Positions 16,125 through 24,554 of a stretch of 64,000 bases of DNA are shown here, piece after piece. The stretch is from Streptacidiphilus carbonis (GTDB lineage Bacteria > Actinomycetota > Actinomycetes > Streptomycetales > Streptomycetaceae). The stretch spans positions 1 to 64,000 of the forward strand of contig NZ_BBPM01000022.1 of assembly GCF_000787775.1 (NCBI RefSeq). The letters are read 5' to 3'. Every line of letters begins with the position of its first letter. Positions within the stretch are counted from its first letter, which is position 1. The notes beneath the pieces are model-generated. The model had not been told where the DNA came from, made no database searches, and saw nothing but the letters and a program-made list of their open reading frames with translations. The position numbers were made by a program, and so were the translations under genes.

Positions 16125-18338
16125 TCAGGGGTAGCTGACCAGGTCCGCCACATTGCTGGAGGAGTTGGACGGGCCGCCGGTGCTGTTGACGATGTGGCTG
16201 ATCGTGCCCACACCGCCGAGCGAGACGGTGACCATGTCGTGCAGCTTCACGCCGGACACCTGCGGCACCTCGATGGCGTGGTCGGCCACCACCGCGGAGT
16301 TGACGTTGAAGTAGCAGTAGACGCCGAGCCCCCAGGCCTCATGGCTGGTGACGGAGTCGGCCACCTTGTAGGCGGCGTAGCCCCTGGTGCTGCCGTTCAT
16401 CCAGCTCGCCTGGTTCGGCGGGTCGTACGGGAGCTCGTTCTGCAGGAAGTAGGTACGGCCCCCGTTGCCGTTCCACAGCACCGCGTACTGCTGGTAGTGC
16501 TCGGCCGCCAGCCCGTACATGGTGACATTGGCGCCGTTGACCACCAGGCCGTTCTGCGCGGTGTTGGAGGTCCAGCCGACGCCGCTGCCGTGGTCGGCGC
16601 GCCACAGCCAGAAGTCGTCGCCGATCACGTTGTTGCTGTTGACCTGGACGCTGACGGTCGCCTTGCCGACGGCCGCGCCGCCGATGCGGGCGAAGACGTC
16701 GGAGAGCACGGTCGGGTCGGCGCTGTGGTCGGCGGTCGAGCCGGTCGGACCGACCTGGAGCAGCACCGGGGAGTTGGTGGTCCCGGCGTCGAACAGCAGG
16801 CCGCCGATCCGGACGCCGCTGACGTCGGCCGTCGACATCGCGGTGACGCCGTTGTCGGCCTCCAGCGTGGCCAGGCCGAGGCCCAGCACGACGGTGTCGG
16901 CGCGGGTCACCCTGATGGTGTCGGTGAGGTGGTAGACGCCCGGGGTGAACAGCAGGTTCTGTCCGGCCGCCAGCGCGGCGTTGATGGTCGCGGCGGTGTC
17001 GCCGGGCTTCGCGATGTAGAACTGGCTGATCGGGAGCGAGGTCCCGGCGGTGTTGCCGCTCGCGGACCAGGTGGTGCCGGTGGCGTTGGTCCGGTCACCG
17101 GGGACGAAGACCTGGTAGTTGCCGGAGGAGTCGATGTAGAGGTACGGCTTCTCCGCGATGGTCGGGGTCGACCCGACCGTGGTGTAGGGCGGGTTGGGGA
17201 AGCTGTTCGACGGGGCGTTGGTGTCGCCCACGAAGACCATGTTCCAGTTGGAGCCGGTCCAGCTGCCCCAACTGCTGTTGCGGGACAGCCACTGCTGCTG
17301 GCTGCCGGAGTTGACCTGCCCGTTGATCTGCGAGTCGCTGAGCGAACCGCCGCTGGACCAGCCGCCGTTGTCGTCCAGCACCATGTTGCCGGTGACGTGC
17401 ACCCGGCGCATCGGCGAGGCCTGCGAGACGGCCCACTTCACCGTCCCGCTGGAGGGGCTGTCGGTGAGGTTCTCGACGGAGCGCCAGAAGTTCTGGGTGG
17501 CGTTGCCGCCGTCCCACTGGGCGTCCGCGTTGACGCCGCCGCCGCTGATGGTGACCTGGTTGGGGTTCTGGCCGAGGCCCAGCACCTGGGTGTAGTAGCC
17601 GACCGGGACGTTGACGTTGTAAGAGCCGGGCTTGAACAGCAGGGCGTAGCGCTGGGTGCCGAACTGGTTGGTCTGCTGGGTGTTGTAGACCGAGTCGATC
17701 TGGTTCTGGATGGTGGAGCTGGACATCGACGGGTCGAAGGTCAGCACATTGGGACCGAGGTCCGGGGTGCCGGCCGGCGGGGTGGTGGTCCCGCCCCCGG
17801 CGGTGGTGGAGAGGTTGAACGACTGGGCGGCCGTGCCGTTGCAGGTGTACTGCTGCAGCTGGACGCTGTCGGCGGTGGAGGCCGACGGGGTGTCCAGGCA
17901 CTTGCCGCTGTTGCGGTTGACGAAGTGGTAGCTGCCGCTCGCCTCGGCGACCGGCTGCCACTGCTGGTTGTTGCCGCCGCCGTAGGTCCACAGCTGGATC
18001 GGGGCGCTGTCGGCGGTGGAGACATTGGTGACGTCCCACACCTGCGCGGCGCTGTTGGCGCTGCCGATCTGGAAGTAGCCGCCGCTGGTGGCGGTGAAGA
18101 CCCACTGCTGGGCGGTGGTGCCGTTGCAGGTGTACTGCTGGACGACGGTCCCGTTGGCGGTGGCCGCGGCCGCGGCGTCGACGCACTTGCCGCTGTTGGC
18201 GTTGGTGACGGTGTAGGTGGTGCCGGAGGTGACGGCCGCCGAGGCGGCCGTCGCGGACGGCACGAGGGCGACCGTCAGGCCGCCCGCGAACAGCGCGGAC
18301 GCGGCAATCGCCGCTCGCGCCTTCTGAGCTCTTCTCAT
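16125..18338 (-). CDS. Secreted ricin-B-lectin plus right-handed beta-helix protein
   Basis: 737 residues, ATG 18338 with GGAGGA seven bases upstream. A signal peptide spans residues 1-32 (basic start, ALFAGGLTVALVPSATAASA). Residues about 38-175 form a ricin-type lectin module: repeated GKCVD/GKCLD, VQLQQYTCNGTAAQ and QQWQ motifs, CBM13-like. A Thr/Pro/Gly linker follows, then about 540 residues of Gly/Asn/Val-rich strands (YALLFKPGSYNVNVPVGYYTQ, LLFTPGVYHLTDTIRV, GVRIGGLLFDAG). These fit a double beta-helix as in polysaccharide lyases and GH55-like enzymes. Close homologues are often named adenylyl cyclase, which the sequence does not support. It should act outside the cell on a polysaccharide; the bond cut is unknown. 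It follows the chitinase gene but is separated from it by a terminator. Confidence 0.8.
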   Translation of the reverse strand: MRRAQKARAAIAASALFAGGLTVALVPSATAASAAVTSGTTYTVTNANSGKCVDAAAAATANGTVVQQYTCNGTTAQQWVFTATSGGYFQIGSANSAAQVWDVTNVSTADSAPIQLWTYGGGNNQQWQPVAEASGSYHFVNRNSGKCLDTPSASTADSVQLQQYTCNGTAAQSFNLSTTAGGGTTTPPAGTPDLGPNVLTFDPSMSSSTIQNQIDSVYNTQQTNQFGTQRYALLFKPGSYNVNVPVGYYTQVLGLGQNPNQVTISGGGVNADAQWDGGNATQNFWRSVENLTDSPSSGTVKWAVSQASPMRRVHVTGNMVLDDNGGWSSGGSLSDSQINGQVNSGSQQQWLSRNSSWGSWTGSNWNMVFVGDTNAPSNSFPNPPYTTVGSTPTIAEKPYLYIDSSGNYQVFVPGDRTNATGTTWSASGNTAGTSLPISQFYIAKPGDTAATINAALAAGQNLLFTPGVYHLTDTIRVTRADTVVLGLGLATLEADNGVTAMSTADVSGVRIGGLLFDAGTTNSPVLLQVGPTGSTADHSADPTVLSDVFARIGGAAVGKATVSVQVNSNNVIGDDFWLWRADHGSGVGWTSNTAQNGLVVNGANVTMYGLAAEHYQQYAVLWNGNGGRTYFLQNELPYDPPNQASWMNGSTRGYAAYKVADSVTSHEAWGLGVYCYFNVNSAVVADHAIEVPQVSGVKLHDMVTVSLGGVGTISHIVNSTGGPSNSSSNVADLVSYP

Positions 18339-18391
18339 GGGTCCTCCATGGGGACGTCGGGGTGGTGACGCCGGGGTGGTGAAGCGGGAGC

Positions 18392-18424
18392 AGCGGGCCG
18401 ACCGGCTCAGCCGGTCGGCCCGCT
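18392..18424 (-). terminator. Hairpin terminator after the chitinase gene
   Basis: AGCGGGCCGACCGGC and GCCGGTCGGCCCGCT form a perfect 15-bp stem with a TCA loop, 13 bases after the chitinase stop and 54 bases before the start of the beta-helix gene. It implies separate transcription of the two secreted proteins. Confidence 0.85.
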
Positions 18425-18437
18425 CAGCGCGGGCTGA

Positions 18438-19874
18438 TCAACTCGGCAGGTTCCACTGCTGGTTGGCGCTGTCGGCGCAGGTCCAGATCTGCAGCCGGGT
18501 GCCGTTGGCCGAGCTGGGGCCGGTGGCGTCCAGGCACTTCCCCGAGCCGGTGTTGACCAGCTCGCCGTTGCTCTGGTGCTGCCACTGCTGGGCGGCGGTG
18601 CCGTTGCAGTCGTACAGCTGGATCTGGGTGCCGTCGGCGGTGCCGGCCGCGGTGACGTCCATGCACTTGCCCAGCGCCTGCAGCGAGCCGTTGGAGGCGA
18701 CGGTCCAGCTCTGCGCGCCGGTGCCGTTGCAGTCGTAGAGCTGGACGGCGGTGCCGTTGGCGCTGTTGGCGCCGGCGATGTCCACGCACTTGCCGCCGTA
18801 GCCGGTGATCGCGCCGGTCGGCGTGGTGCCGCCGCCACCGCCGGTGGTGGTCCCGGTCAGCTGGTTGAAGATGCTCGCGAACTGGTACGCGCTCTCCGGG
18901 GTGCCGCTGCAGGTGTCCGAGTAGGTGCCCGTAGCACAGGTCTTGTCACGGCCCAGGGACCAGTAGGACAGCTCCTGGATGCCGTTGGACGCGGCGAAGC
19001 TCTCCAGGGCGGACGCGTTGCCGGTGCTGAACACCTCGTTGGTGGAGTCGTTCACGCCGACCATCGGGGTGTTCCCCTCCATGCCCCAGAGCTGGGCGGA
19101 GGACTTGCCGGTCCAGATCGCGCCGAGCTGGCTGTGCAGCCCGTTGGCGGCGCTGATCGCGGCCTGGCCCATGTCCTCGTTGGGGCCGTAGTCCATGGTC
19201 ATGATGTTGACCAGGTTCACGTTGAGGTTGTGGCTCTTGGCGTTGTTCAGCAGGCTGAGCGAGTTCGACTCGAGACCGGACGGGTCGACCGGAAGGGTGT
19301 AGTCGACGGAGAGCGTTTTCCCGGCCGCGGCGTACTGGGTCTGCAGGTTGGCCAGCGCCTGGTTGCGGCGGTCGTTGGCGGCGGTGTCGTCCAGCGCGGC
19401 GCCCTCGACGTCCAGGTCGACCCTGGTCAGGTTGAGGGTGTCGATCACGGCCTGGTACTGCGCCTGCAGCGACGACACCGAGGTGCAGGCCTGGGCCAGT
19501 TCGGTGCCGGAGGCGCCGCCGAAGGAGGCGATGACGTCGCCGCCGGAGGCCCGCAGGGTGTTGATGGCGCCGGTCCAGCCGGCGTCGGAGATCGAGGTGC
19601 TGCCGTTGAAGGTGGCCTGGCAGCCGCTTCCGGCGATGACGAAGGCCAGCGTGTAGTACTTCAGGCCGGTGGCCGCCTCGGCAGAGGCCATCGCGGAGGG
19701 GGAGTTCCAGGTCTCCACGTAGGGGGCGGCGTAGTGGGCGGGGAAGCCGGGGCCGGCGTTGGCGGCGGCGTGGGCGGCGCCGCTGCCGCTGAGCACCAGT
19801 CCGGCCGCGGTCAGCGGGACGACGAGTGCCGCGGTCACGGCCGATCGGGCTCTGGGCATGCTGAACCTGGGCAT
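18438..19874 (-). CDS. Secreted GH18 chitinase with C-terminal ricin-type lectin domain
   Basis: 478 residues, ATG 19874 with AGGAGG eight bases upstream. The signal peptide covers residues 1-37 (VVPLTAAGLVLSGSGAAHAAA). The GH18 barrel runs about 40-335. VIASFGG is the conserved SxGG strand, and RVDLDVEG is a good match to the catalytic DxxDxDxE strand with the Glu acid kept. MTMDYG supplies the Met-x-Tyr/Asp substrate strand. A Gly/Thr linker is followed by about 125 residues of ricin-type lectin repeats (GKCVDIAG, VQLYDCNGTGAQSW, GKCLDATG). It should hydrolyse chitin or chito-oligomers outside the cell. A DasR-like box and two LacI-type palindromes lie upstream, fitting regulation by aminosugars. 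Confidence 0.9.
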   Translation of the reverse strand: MPRFSMPRARSAVTAALVVPLTAAGLVLSGSGAAHAAANAGPGFPAHYAAPYVETWNSPSAMASAEAATGLKYYTLAFVIAGSGCQATFNGSTSISDAGWTGAINTLRASGGDVIASFGGASGTELAQACTSVSSLQAQYQAVIDTLNLTRVDLDVEGAALDDTAANDRRNQALANLQTQYAAAGKTLSVDYTLPVDPSGLESNSLSLLNNAKSHNLNVNLVNIMTMDYGPNEDMGQAAISAANGLHSQLGAIWTGKSSAQLWGMEGNTPMVGVNDSTNEVFSTGNASALESFAASNGIQELSYWSLGRDKTCATGTYSDTCSGTPESAYQFASIFNQLTGTTTGGGGGTTPTGAITGYGGKCVDIAGANSANGTAVQLYDCNGTGAQSWTVASNGSLQALGKCMDVTAAGTADGTQIQLYDCNGTAAQQWQHQSNGELVNTGSGKCLDATGPSSANGTRLQIWTCADSANQQWNLPS

Positions 19875-20036
19875 GGCGTGTCCTCCTGGGGACGGTGGGG
19901 GTCTGCGCCCGGGCAGGGCTCCGATCTCCCGGGAACGGCCCTCCTGAACCCCACGCAACCCGCAGACGGCGAGTGTGGGGGCGGGCAGGCCTCTCCTTGG
20001 TCGATCGGAGTAAAACGTTCAAGAAGTGAACTCAGT

Positions 20037-20049
20037 GAGCGCTCTCTGG
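20037..20049. promoter_or_regulatory. LacI-type operator candidate shared with the gene at base 331
   Basis: GAGCGCTCTCTGG lies 163 bp upstream of the chitinase start and is identical to 384-396. Its core GAGCGCTC is a palindrome of the kind bound by streptomycete LacI-family sugar repressors. Function inferred. Confidence 0.4.
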
Positions 20050-20096
20050 GCGACTGTGTTCAGAGCATGATTGAACTCATGTCACATGGCCACGTC

Positions 20097-20112
20097 AATG
20101 GTCTGGGCCAAT
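20097..20112. promoter_or_regulatory. Candidate DasR-responsive element (dre)
   Basis: AATGGTCTGGGCCAAT matches the DasR consensus ACTGGTCTAGACCAGT at 12 of 16 positions, including both TGGTCT and the CCA arm. It lies about 220 bp upstream of the chitinase gene, as expected for the aminosugar regulon of streptomycetes. Binding is not proven. Confidence 0.5.
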
Positions 20113-20214
20113 TTGGGTCGGAGCAACGGGTCTTGTCGACGGTGTCTGCGCAGGTCAGTGCAGGTGTTGTGAAGTTTTACCAGCGCCGCCCGCACTGCCG
20201 CGCCGTCAAGAGTT

Positions 20215-20232
20215 GTTGGGAGGGCTCCCAAC
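20215..20232. promoter_or_regulatory. 18-bp palindrome resembling a CebR box
   Basis: GTTGGGAG-GG-CTCCCAAC has perfect 8-bp arms. Its inner 14 bases differ at one position from TGGGAGCGCTCCCA, the cello-oligosaccharide repressor box of streptomycetes. It stands 64 bp before the NAD(P)-binding protein gene and 341 bp upstream of the divergent chitinase gene, so it could act on either. Confidence 0.5.
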
Positions 20233-20295
20233 GGTCACATCGCCGGAATCTCCGACGTCAGAGTGGGTGAGCGGTCACCGACTCAGGGAGAAGCC

Positions 20296-20931
20296 ATGAA
20301 ACTCACCGTCTTCGGCGCCACCGGCGGGGTCGGCGGACAGATCGTCCGCCAGGCACTGGACGCCGGGCACGAGGTCACCGCCGTGGTACGGGACAGTGCC
20401 CGGCTGACGCTGGTCGCCCCCGGGCTCCGGATCGTCACCGCCGACGTCACCGACCCCGCGGCGCTGGTCCCGCAGGTCACCGGACGGGACGCGGTGCTCT
20501 CCGGTCTCGGGCCGCACGGCCGCAAGTCGCCAGGCATCGCCGGGGCGGCCACCACGGCCATCGTCCAGGCCATGGACGCAGCCGGGGTCCGCCGGATCGT
20601 GGTGGTCAGCGCCGCGCCGCTGTTCCCGATCCCGGAGCACGAGGCGCTGCTGATGCGCTGTCTGGCCACCCCGATCGTCCGAAAGGTGCTCAAGGACGCC
20701 TACGCGGACCTCGCCGACATGGAGGCGGCGCTGGCCGCCGGCGACCTGGAGTGGACCTCGTTCCGGCCGCCGCAGCTCAAGGACGCCCCGCTGACCGGCG
20801 TCTACCGGCGGATCGTCGGATCCGCCGTGCCCAAGGGCTGGTCGATCTCCCGGGCCGACCTGGCCCACGCCATGCTCGCCGCCGTGGACGACCCGTCGAC
20901 GGTCAAGCAGGCGGTGGGGGTCGCCCACTGA
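20296..20931 (+). CDS. NAD(P)-binding protein, NmrA/atypical SDR family
   Basis: 211 residues from ATG 20296, with GGGAGAAG upstream. The N-terminal dinucleotide fold is clear: LTVFGATGGVGGQIVRQAL, then DVTDPAAL and DAVLSGLG. IVVVSAAPLF follows, and FRPPQL occurs in the place where this family has RPxxL. It lacks the YxxxK motif, as atypical SDRs of the NAD(P)H-binding (YwnB/BLVRB-like) type do. It probably reduces a small molecule or senses redox state; no more can be said. It is monocistronic, divergent from the chitinase and followed by a tandem repeat. Confidence 0.8.
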   Translation: MKLTVFGATGGVGGQIVRQALDAGHEVTAVVRDSARLTLVAPGLRIVTADVTDPAALVPQVTGRDAVLSGLGPHGRKSPGIAGAATTAIVQAMDAAGVRRIVVVSAAPLFPIPEHEALLMRCLATPIVRKVLKDAYADLADMEAALAAGDLEWTSFRPPQLKDAPLTGVYRRIVGSAVPKGWSISRADLAHAMLAAVDDPSTVKQAVGVAH

Positions 20932-21000
20932 CGACGCCCCGCCGAACGACGCCCCGCCGAACGACGCCCCGCCGAACGACGCCCCGCCGAACGGCGCCCC
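20932..21000. repeat. 15-bp tandem repeat after the NAD(P)-binding gene
   Basis: GCCGAACGACGCCCC occurs three times exactly and once with one change (20941-21000), preceded by a partial copy that begins at the stop codon. It sits between convergent genes. No protein frame uses it. Confidence 0.85.
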
Positions 21001-21046
21001 GCTGACAGCACTCCGCTGCGACGCCCCGGTGACGACGACCTACTGG

Positions 21047-21742
21047 CTACTGGCTGCCCGCCAGCAGGTCGTCGGTGCGCGCCTGGAGCCACTGCTCCAC
21101 CGCCGAGACATGCAGCATGGCGGCGGCGGCCGCGAGTTGGCCGTCGTGGGCCTCCAGGGCGCGCAGGATGGACTCGTGCTCGCGGTGCACCGACTCCAGG
21201 GCGGTGGCGAGGTGTGCGCCGCGGACGATGCGGACCCGCTGGGTGTGCGTGGAGAGGGTGTCCAGCAGCAGCGACAGCACCGGATTGCCGACGGTGTCGA
21301 CGATCGCCCGGTGGAAGGCCACGTCCCACTCGATGAAGGACTCCACGCTGTCCGCCTGCATGCTGCTCTCCAGGATCGCCCGCAGCGCGGCCAGGCCCTC
21401 GTCGCTGATCCGGTGCGCGGCCAGCGCGGTGGCCTGCGGCTCCAGCAGCCGCCGCACCTCCAGCAGCTGCGCGGCCGAATCGCCGTGCGACACGTCGGCG
21501 ACGAACGACAGCTCCTCCAGCAGCAGATGCGGTTCCAGGCTGGAGACATAGGTGCCGTCGCCCTGCCTGCTGATCAGGATCCGCATCGCGGTGAGGGCCC
21601 GGACCGCCTCCCGCAGGGAGTTGCGGGAGATGCCGAGCTGGACCGCCAGGTCCTCCTCGCGCGGCAGTCGGGCGCCGGCCGGCAGCAGGCCGGAGACGAT
21701 CATCTCCTTGATCCTGGCGATCGCCTCGTCCGTGACGGCCAT
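21047..21742 (-). CDS. GntR-family (FadR/FCD type) transcriptional regulator of the sugar cluster
   Basis: 231 residues, ATG 21742. The winged HTH spans residues 5-70: IKEMIVSGLLPAGARLPREEDLAVQLGISRNSLREAVRAL. The FCD ligand domain from about residue 85 keeps the metal/ligand pattern (EVRRLLEPQATALAA, DVAFHRAIV, HREHESILRALEAHD), with the Asp and His residues that bind a metal-coordinated sugar acid. It is the last gene of the ABC importer operon, 23 bp after the permease. A pathway intermediate such as fuconate or 2-keto-3-deoxy-fuconate would be the expected inducer (inference). Confidence 0.88.
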   Translation of the reverse strand: MAVTDEAIARIKEMIVSGLLPAGARLPREEDLAVQLGISRNSLREAVRALTAMRILISRQGDGTYVSSLEPHLLLEELSFVADVSHGDSAAQLLEVRRLLEPQATALAAHRISDEGLAALRAILESSMQADSVESFIEWDVAFHRAIVDTVGNPVLSLLLDTLSTHTQRVRIVRGAHLATALESVHREHESILRALEAHDGQLAAAAAMLHVSAVEQWLQARTDDLLAGSQ

Positions 21743-21765
21743 GGCACTCCTCGGGTCGGTCGGGT

Positions 21766-22824
21766 CTACTCCTGCTGCTCGCCGGCGGCGAAGCGGGAGA
21801 TGATCAGCGCAAGGATGATGATCGCGCCGTTCAGGAACTGGTTCCACAGCGGGGGCACCCCGGCCAGGGTCATCACATTGACGACGAGCTGCAGAGTGAG
21901 GACCCCGGTCAGCGCGCCGAACAGGGTGCCGCGGCCGCCGTTCAGGCTGACCCCGCCGATCACCGTCGCCGCGAAGACCTGGAAGATCCAGCCGCTGCCC
22001 TGGTCCGCCGAGATCGAGCCGTAGTGGCCGGTGTAGAGGATACCGGCGAAAGCCGCCAGCACCCCGCCGATGACCAGCACCGTCCACACCGCCCGGTCCA
22101 CCCTGATGCCGGCGGTGCGGGCCGCCTCGGTGTTGCCGCCGATGGCGTAGAGCGCGCGGCCGTGCCGGAGCCAGGCCATGGCCAGTCCGCCGACCAGGAA
22201 CAGCAGCGCGCAGATCCAGATCGAGGCGGGGGCTCCCAGCCACGAGGACCGGCCCAGATAGGTGAAGGAGCTGGGCAGTTCCACGATGGACTGGCCGCGG
22301 GAGACCGCGATCTGCAGCCCGCGGAGCATGGTGAGCCCGCCCAGGGTGACGATGAAGCCGTTCAGCCGCAGCTTCAGGATCAGGAAGCCGTTGAACGCCC
22401 CGATCAGCGCGCCCACCAGCAGGCACAGCGGGATCGCGGTCCAGCCAGGCAGCAGGCCCAGGCCCTGGAAGCGGCCGCCGTGCTCGGGCAGCACCAGCCA
22501 GACCGCGATCACCGGGGCGACGCCGATGGTCGACTCCAGCGACAGGTCCATCCGCCCGGAGATCAGGATCAGCGCCTCGGCCAGCACCAGCAGGCTCAGC
22601 TCGGTGGCCTGTTGGGCCACCCCGAGGAGATTCGCCGAGGTCAGGAAGGCGGGCGAGACGATGAAGCCGATCACGCACATCACCAGCAGCACCGGGATCA
22701 GCGACAGCTCCCGGTAGCGGGCGAAGGAGAAGCCGTCCCGGGCCGACCCGGGGTCGGCGGCCGGCGCCGACAGCGCCGCGGCGGTCGCCTCCGCCTGCGG
22801 GGCGAGGTCACTGCTGCTGGACAT
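21766..22824 (-). CDS. ABC sugar permease, RbsC type
   Basis: 352 residues with about 8-10 hydrophobic segments and the BPD_transp_2 pattern: ISGRMDLSLESTIGV, LNGFIVTLGGLTMLRGL and the coupling motif ALYAIGGNTEAARTAGI, where the ATPase docks. The family normally forms a homodimeric channel. The first 17 bases of the gene overlap the end of the ATPase gene, showing translational coupling. The substrate is expected to be the sugar degraded by the divergent operon, probably L-fucose or a related aldose. Confidence 0.88.
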   Translation of the reverse strand: MSSSSDLAPQAEATAAALSAPAADPGSARDGFSFARYRELSLIPVLLVMCVIGFIVSPAFLTSANLLGVAQQATELSLLVLAEALILISGRMDLSLESTIGVAPVIAVWLVLPEHGGRFQGLGLLPGWTAIPLCLLVGALIGAFNGFLILKLRLNGFIVTLGGLTMLRGLQIAVSRGQSIVELPSSFTYLGRSSWLGAPASIWICALLFLVGGLAMAWLRHGRALYAIGGNTEAARTAGIRVDRAVWTVLVIGGVLAAFAGILYTGHYGSISADQGSGWIFQVFAATVIGGVSLNGGRGTLFGALTGVLTLQLVVNVMTLAGVPPLWNQFLNGAIIILALIISRFAAGEQQE

Positions 22825-24502
22825 CGTCGTTCTCCCTCTCGTTCCGGTTCTCGGTCGGTCGGCCGTTCCGGTCGGCGACCGTCATCCCCTCCATGGCCGC
22901 CACCAGTTGCTCGTCGGTCCAGTCCGGACCGAACTCGGCGACCACTTCGCCGTGGAACATGGCCACCACCCGGTCGCAGCCGCGCAGGTCGTCCAGTTCG
23001 TCGGAGACCACCAGTGCGGCCCGGCCCCGGTCGGCCACCCTGCCGATCCTGGCCAGCAGGAACTCCTTGGACTTCACGTCGACCCCGTTGGTGGGCCGGA
23101 TCGCCACCAGCACCTGCGGGTCGGTGGCGAGCGCCCGGGCGACCACGACCTTCTGCTGGTTGCCACCGGACAGGGCCGAGACCGGAGTGTCCGACCTCGG
23201 CGTCTTGATGTCGAGGTCCTTGACCATCCGCTGGGCGAAGGCCCTGGTCCGCGACGGCAGCACGGTGCCGTAGGGGCCGAGCTGGTCGCTGACGGTCAGG
23301 GTGGCGTTCTCCGCCACGCTGCGCTGCAGCACCAGGCCCTGCGCCCGGCGGTCCTCGGGGACCAGGCCGATCCCGGCCGCCAGCGCCGCGGGGACGTCGC
23401 CGCCGCGGACCGGGCGCCCGGCCACCTCGACCGTTCCGGACCTGGCACGGTGCAGTCCGGCCAGGGTCTCGCCCAGCCGGACGTTGCCGCTGGCCGCGCC
23501 GCCGGCCAGGCCGAGCACCTCGCCGGCGTGCAGCGAGAGCGTGATGTCGTGGAAGGCGCCGGGGACGCCGAGACCGGTGACCCGGAGCAGTTCGGCGCCG
23601 CGGCCCGTCCCGCCGGCGGCCGGCCCGCCTGCGGCCGTCCTGGCGGCGGCAGACGCGGCCGGGGCGGTGGCCGCCGGGGCGGCCTGCTCGCCGGTCATCG
23701 CCTCCACCAGGGCGTCCGGGCTGAGCCCGGCCACCTGGGTGGTGAGGATGTGCCGGGCGTCCCGGTAGACGGTGACCGTGGTGCACAGCTCGAACACCTC
23801 GGCCAGGTGGTGCGAGATGAACAGGAAGGCCACGCCCCGCTGCTGGAGCTCGCGGAGCTTGCCGAAGAGCCGGTCGATACCCCTGGCGTCCAGCTTGGCG
23901 GTGGGCTCGTCCAGCACGATGAAGCGGGCGCCGAACGACAGCGCCCGCGCGATCTCCACGAACTGCCGCTGCTCCACCGTCAGTTCGCGGGCCCGCCGGG
24001 ACGAGTCGATGTCGACGCCGTACTCGGTGAGCAGTTCGGCGGCGCGGCGGCGCAGCTCCTTCCAGCGGATCGCCCGCAGGGCGGTGGGGCTCTGCCGGTT
24101 CAGGAACAGGTTCTCGGTGACGCTCAGGTCGGGAAGGATCGTGGAGTGCTGGTAGACGCACGCCACCCGGGCCCGCCAGGCGTCGGTGTCGCCGACGGCG
24201 GGCGCGGGCGCGCCGTGGAACTGCAGGCTGCCGCTGTCGGGGCGCTGCAGCCCGGTGAGGATGGAGACCAGGGTCGACTTGCCGGCCCCGTTCCGGCCCA
24301 CCAGCGCATGCGACTCGCCCGGCCGCACGGTGATCCGGGCCTGGTGCAGGGCGACGGTGGCGCCGTAGCGCTTGGAGATCCCGGTGGCCTCCACGACCGG
24401 GGCGGCCGGATCGGTCCCGGGGTCGGTCGGGTGATCCGGGCCGGGATCCGGGCGGGGATCGGGTCGGGGGTCGGGTCGGGGGTCCGGCTGTGGGTCCGGC
24501 AC
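22808..24502 (-). CDS. ABC sugar ATPase, RbsA/MglA type with two nucleotide-binding domains
   Basis: 564 residues. It starts with a short PDPRPDPRPDP repeat that is not part of the family fold. NBD1 has Walker A GRNGAGKS, Q-loop YQHST, signature LTVEQRQ and Walker B FIVLDEPT. NBD2 keeps the signature LSGGNQQK, but its Walker A is degraded (GGAASGNVRLGE) and Walker B reads VLVAIRPTNG. One degenerate site is normal for this family, so this is not a pseudogene. A Gly/Ala-rich linker (about 275-305) joins the two. It lies between the binding-protein and permease genes in a minus-strand operon. Confidence 0.9.
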   Translation of the reverse strand: MPDPQPDPRPDPRPDPRPDPGPDHPTDPGTDPAAPVVEATGISKRYGATVALHQARITVRPGESHALVGRNGAGKSTLVSILTGLQRPDSGSLQFHGAPAPAVGDTDAWRARVACVYQHSTILPDLSVTENLFLNRQSPTALRAIRWKELRRRAAELLTEYGVDIDSSRRARELTVEQRQFVEIARALSFGARFIVLDEPTAKLDARGIDRLFGKLRELQQRGVAFLFISHHLAEVFELCTTVTVYRDARHILTTQVAGLSPDALVEAMTGEQAAPAATAPAASAAARTAAGGPAAGGTGRGAELLRVTGLGVPGAFHDITLSLHAGEVLGLAGGAASGNVRLGETLAGLHRARSGTVEVAGRPVRGGDVPAALAAGIGLVPEDRRAQGLVLQRSVAENATLTVSDQLGPYGTVLPSRTRAFAQRMVKDLDIKTPRSDTPVSALSGGNQQKVVVARALATDPQVLVAIRPTNGVDVKSKEFLLARIGRVADRGRAALVVSDELDDLRGCDRVVAMFHGEVVAEFGPDWTDEQLVAAMEGMTVADRNGRPTENRNERENDDVQQQ

Positions 24503-24554
24503 GGGGGTGGCCGTCCTTTCGCTGGGTGCTGCGAGGGGGTGGGCGAGGCGCCGG

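Noticed and set aside
22808-24502. Degenerate second Walker A of the sugar ABC ATPase as a sign of a pseudogene
   Set aside because: A degenerate second site is common in RbsA/MglA-type proteins; the frame and signature motif are intact.
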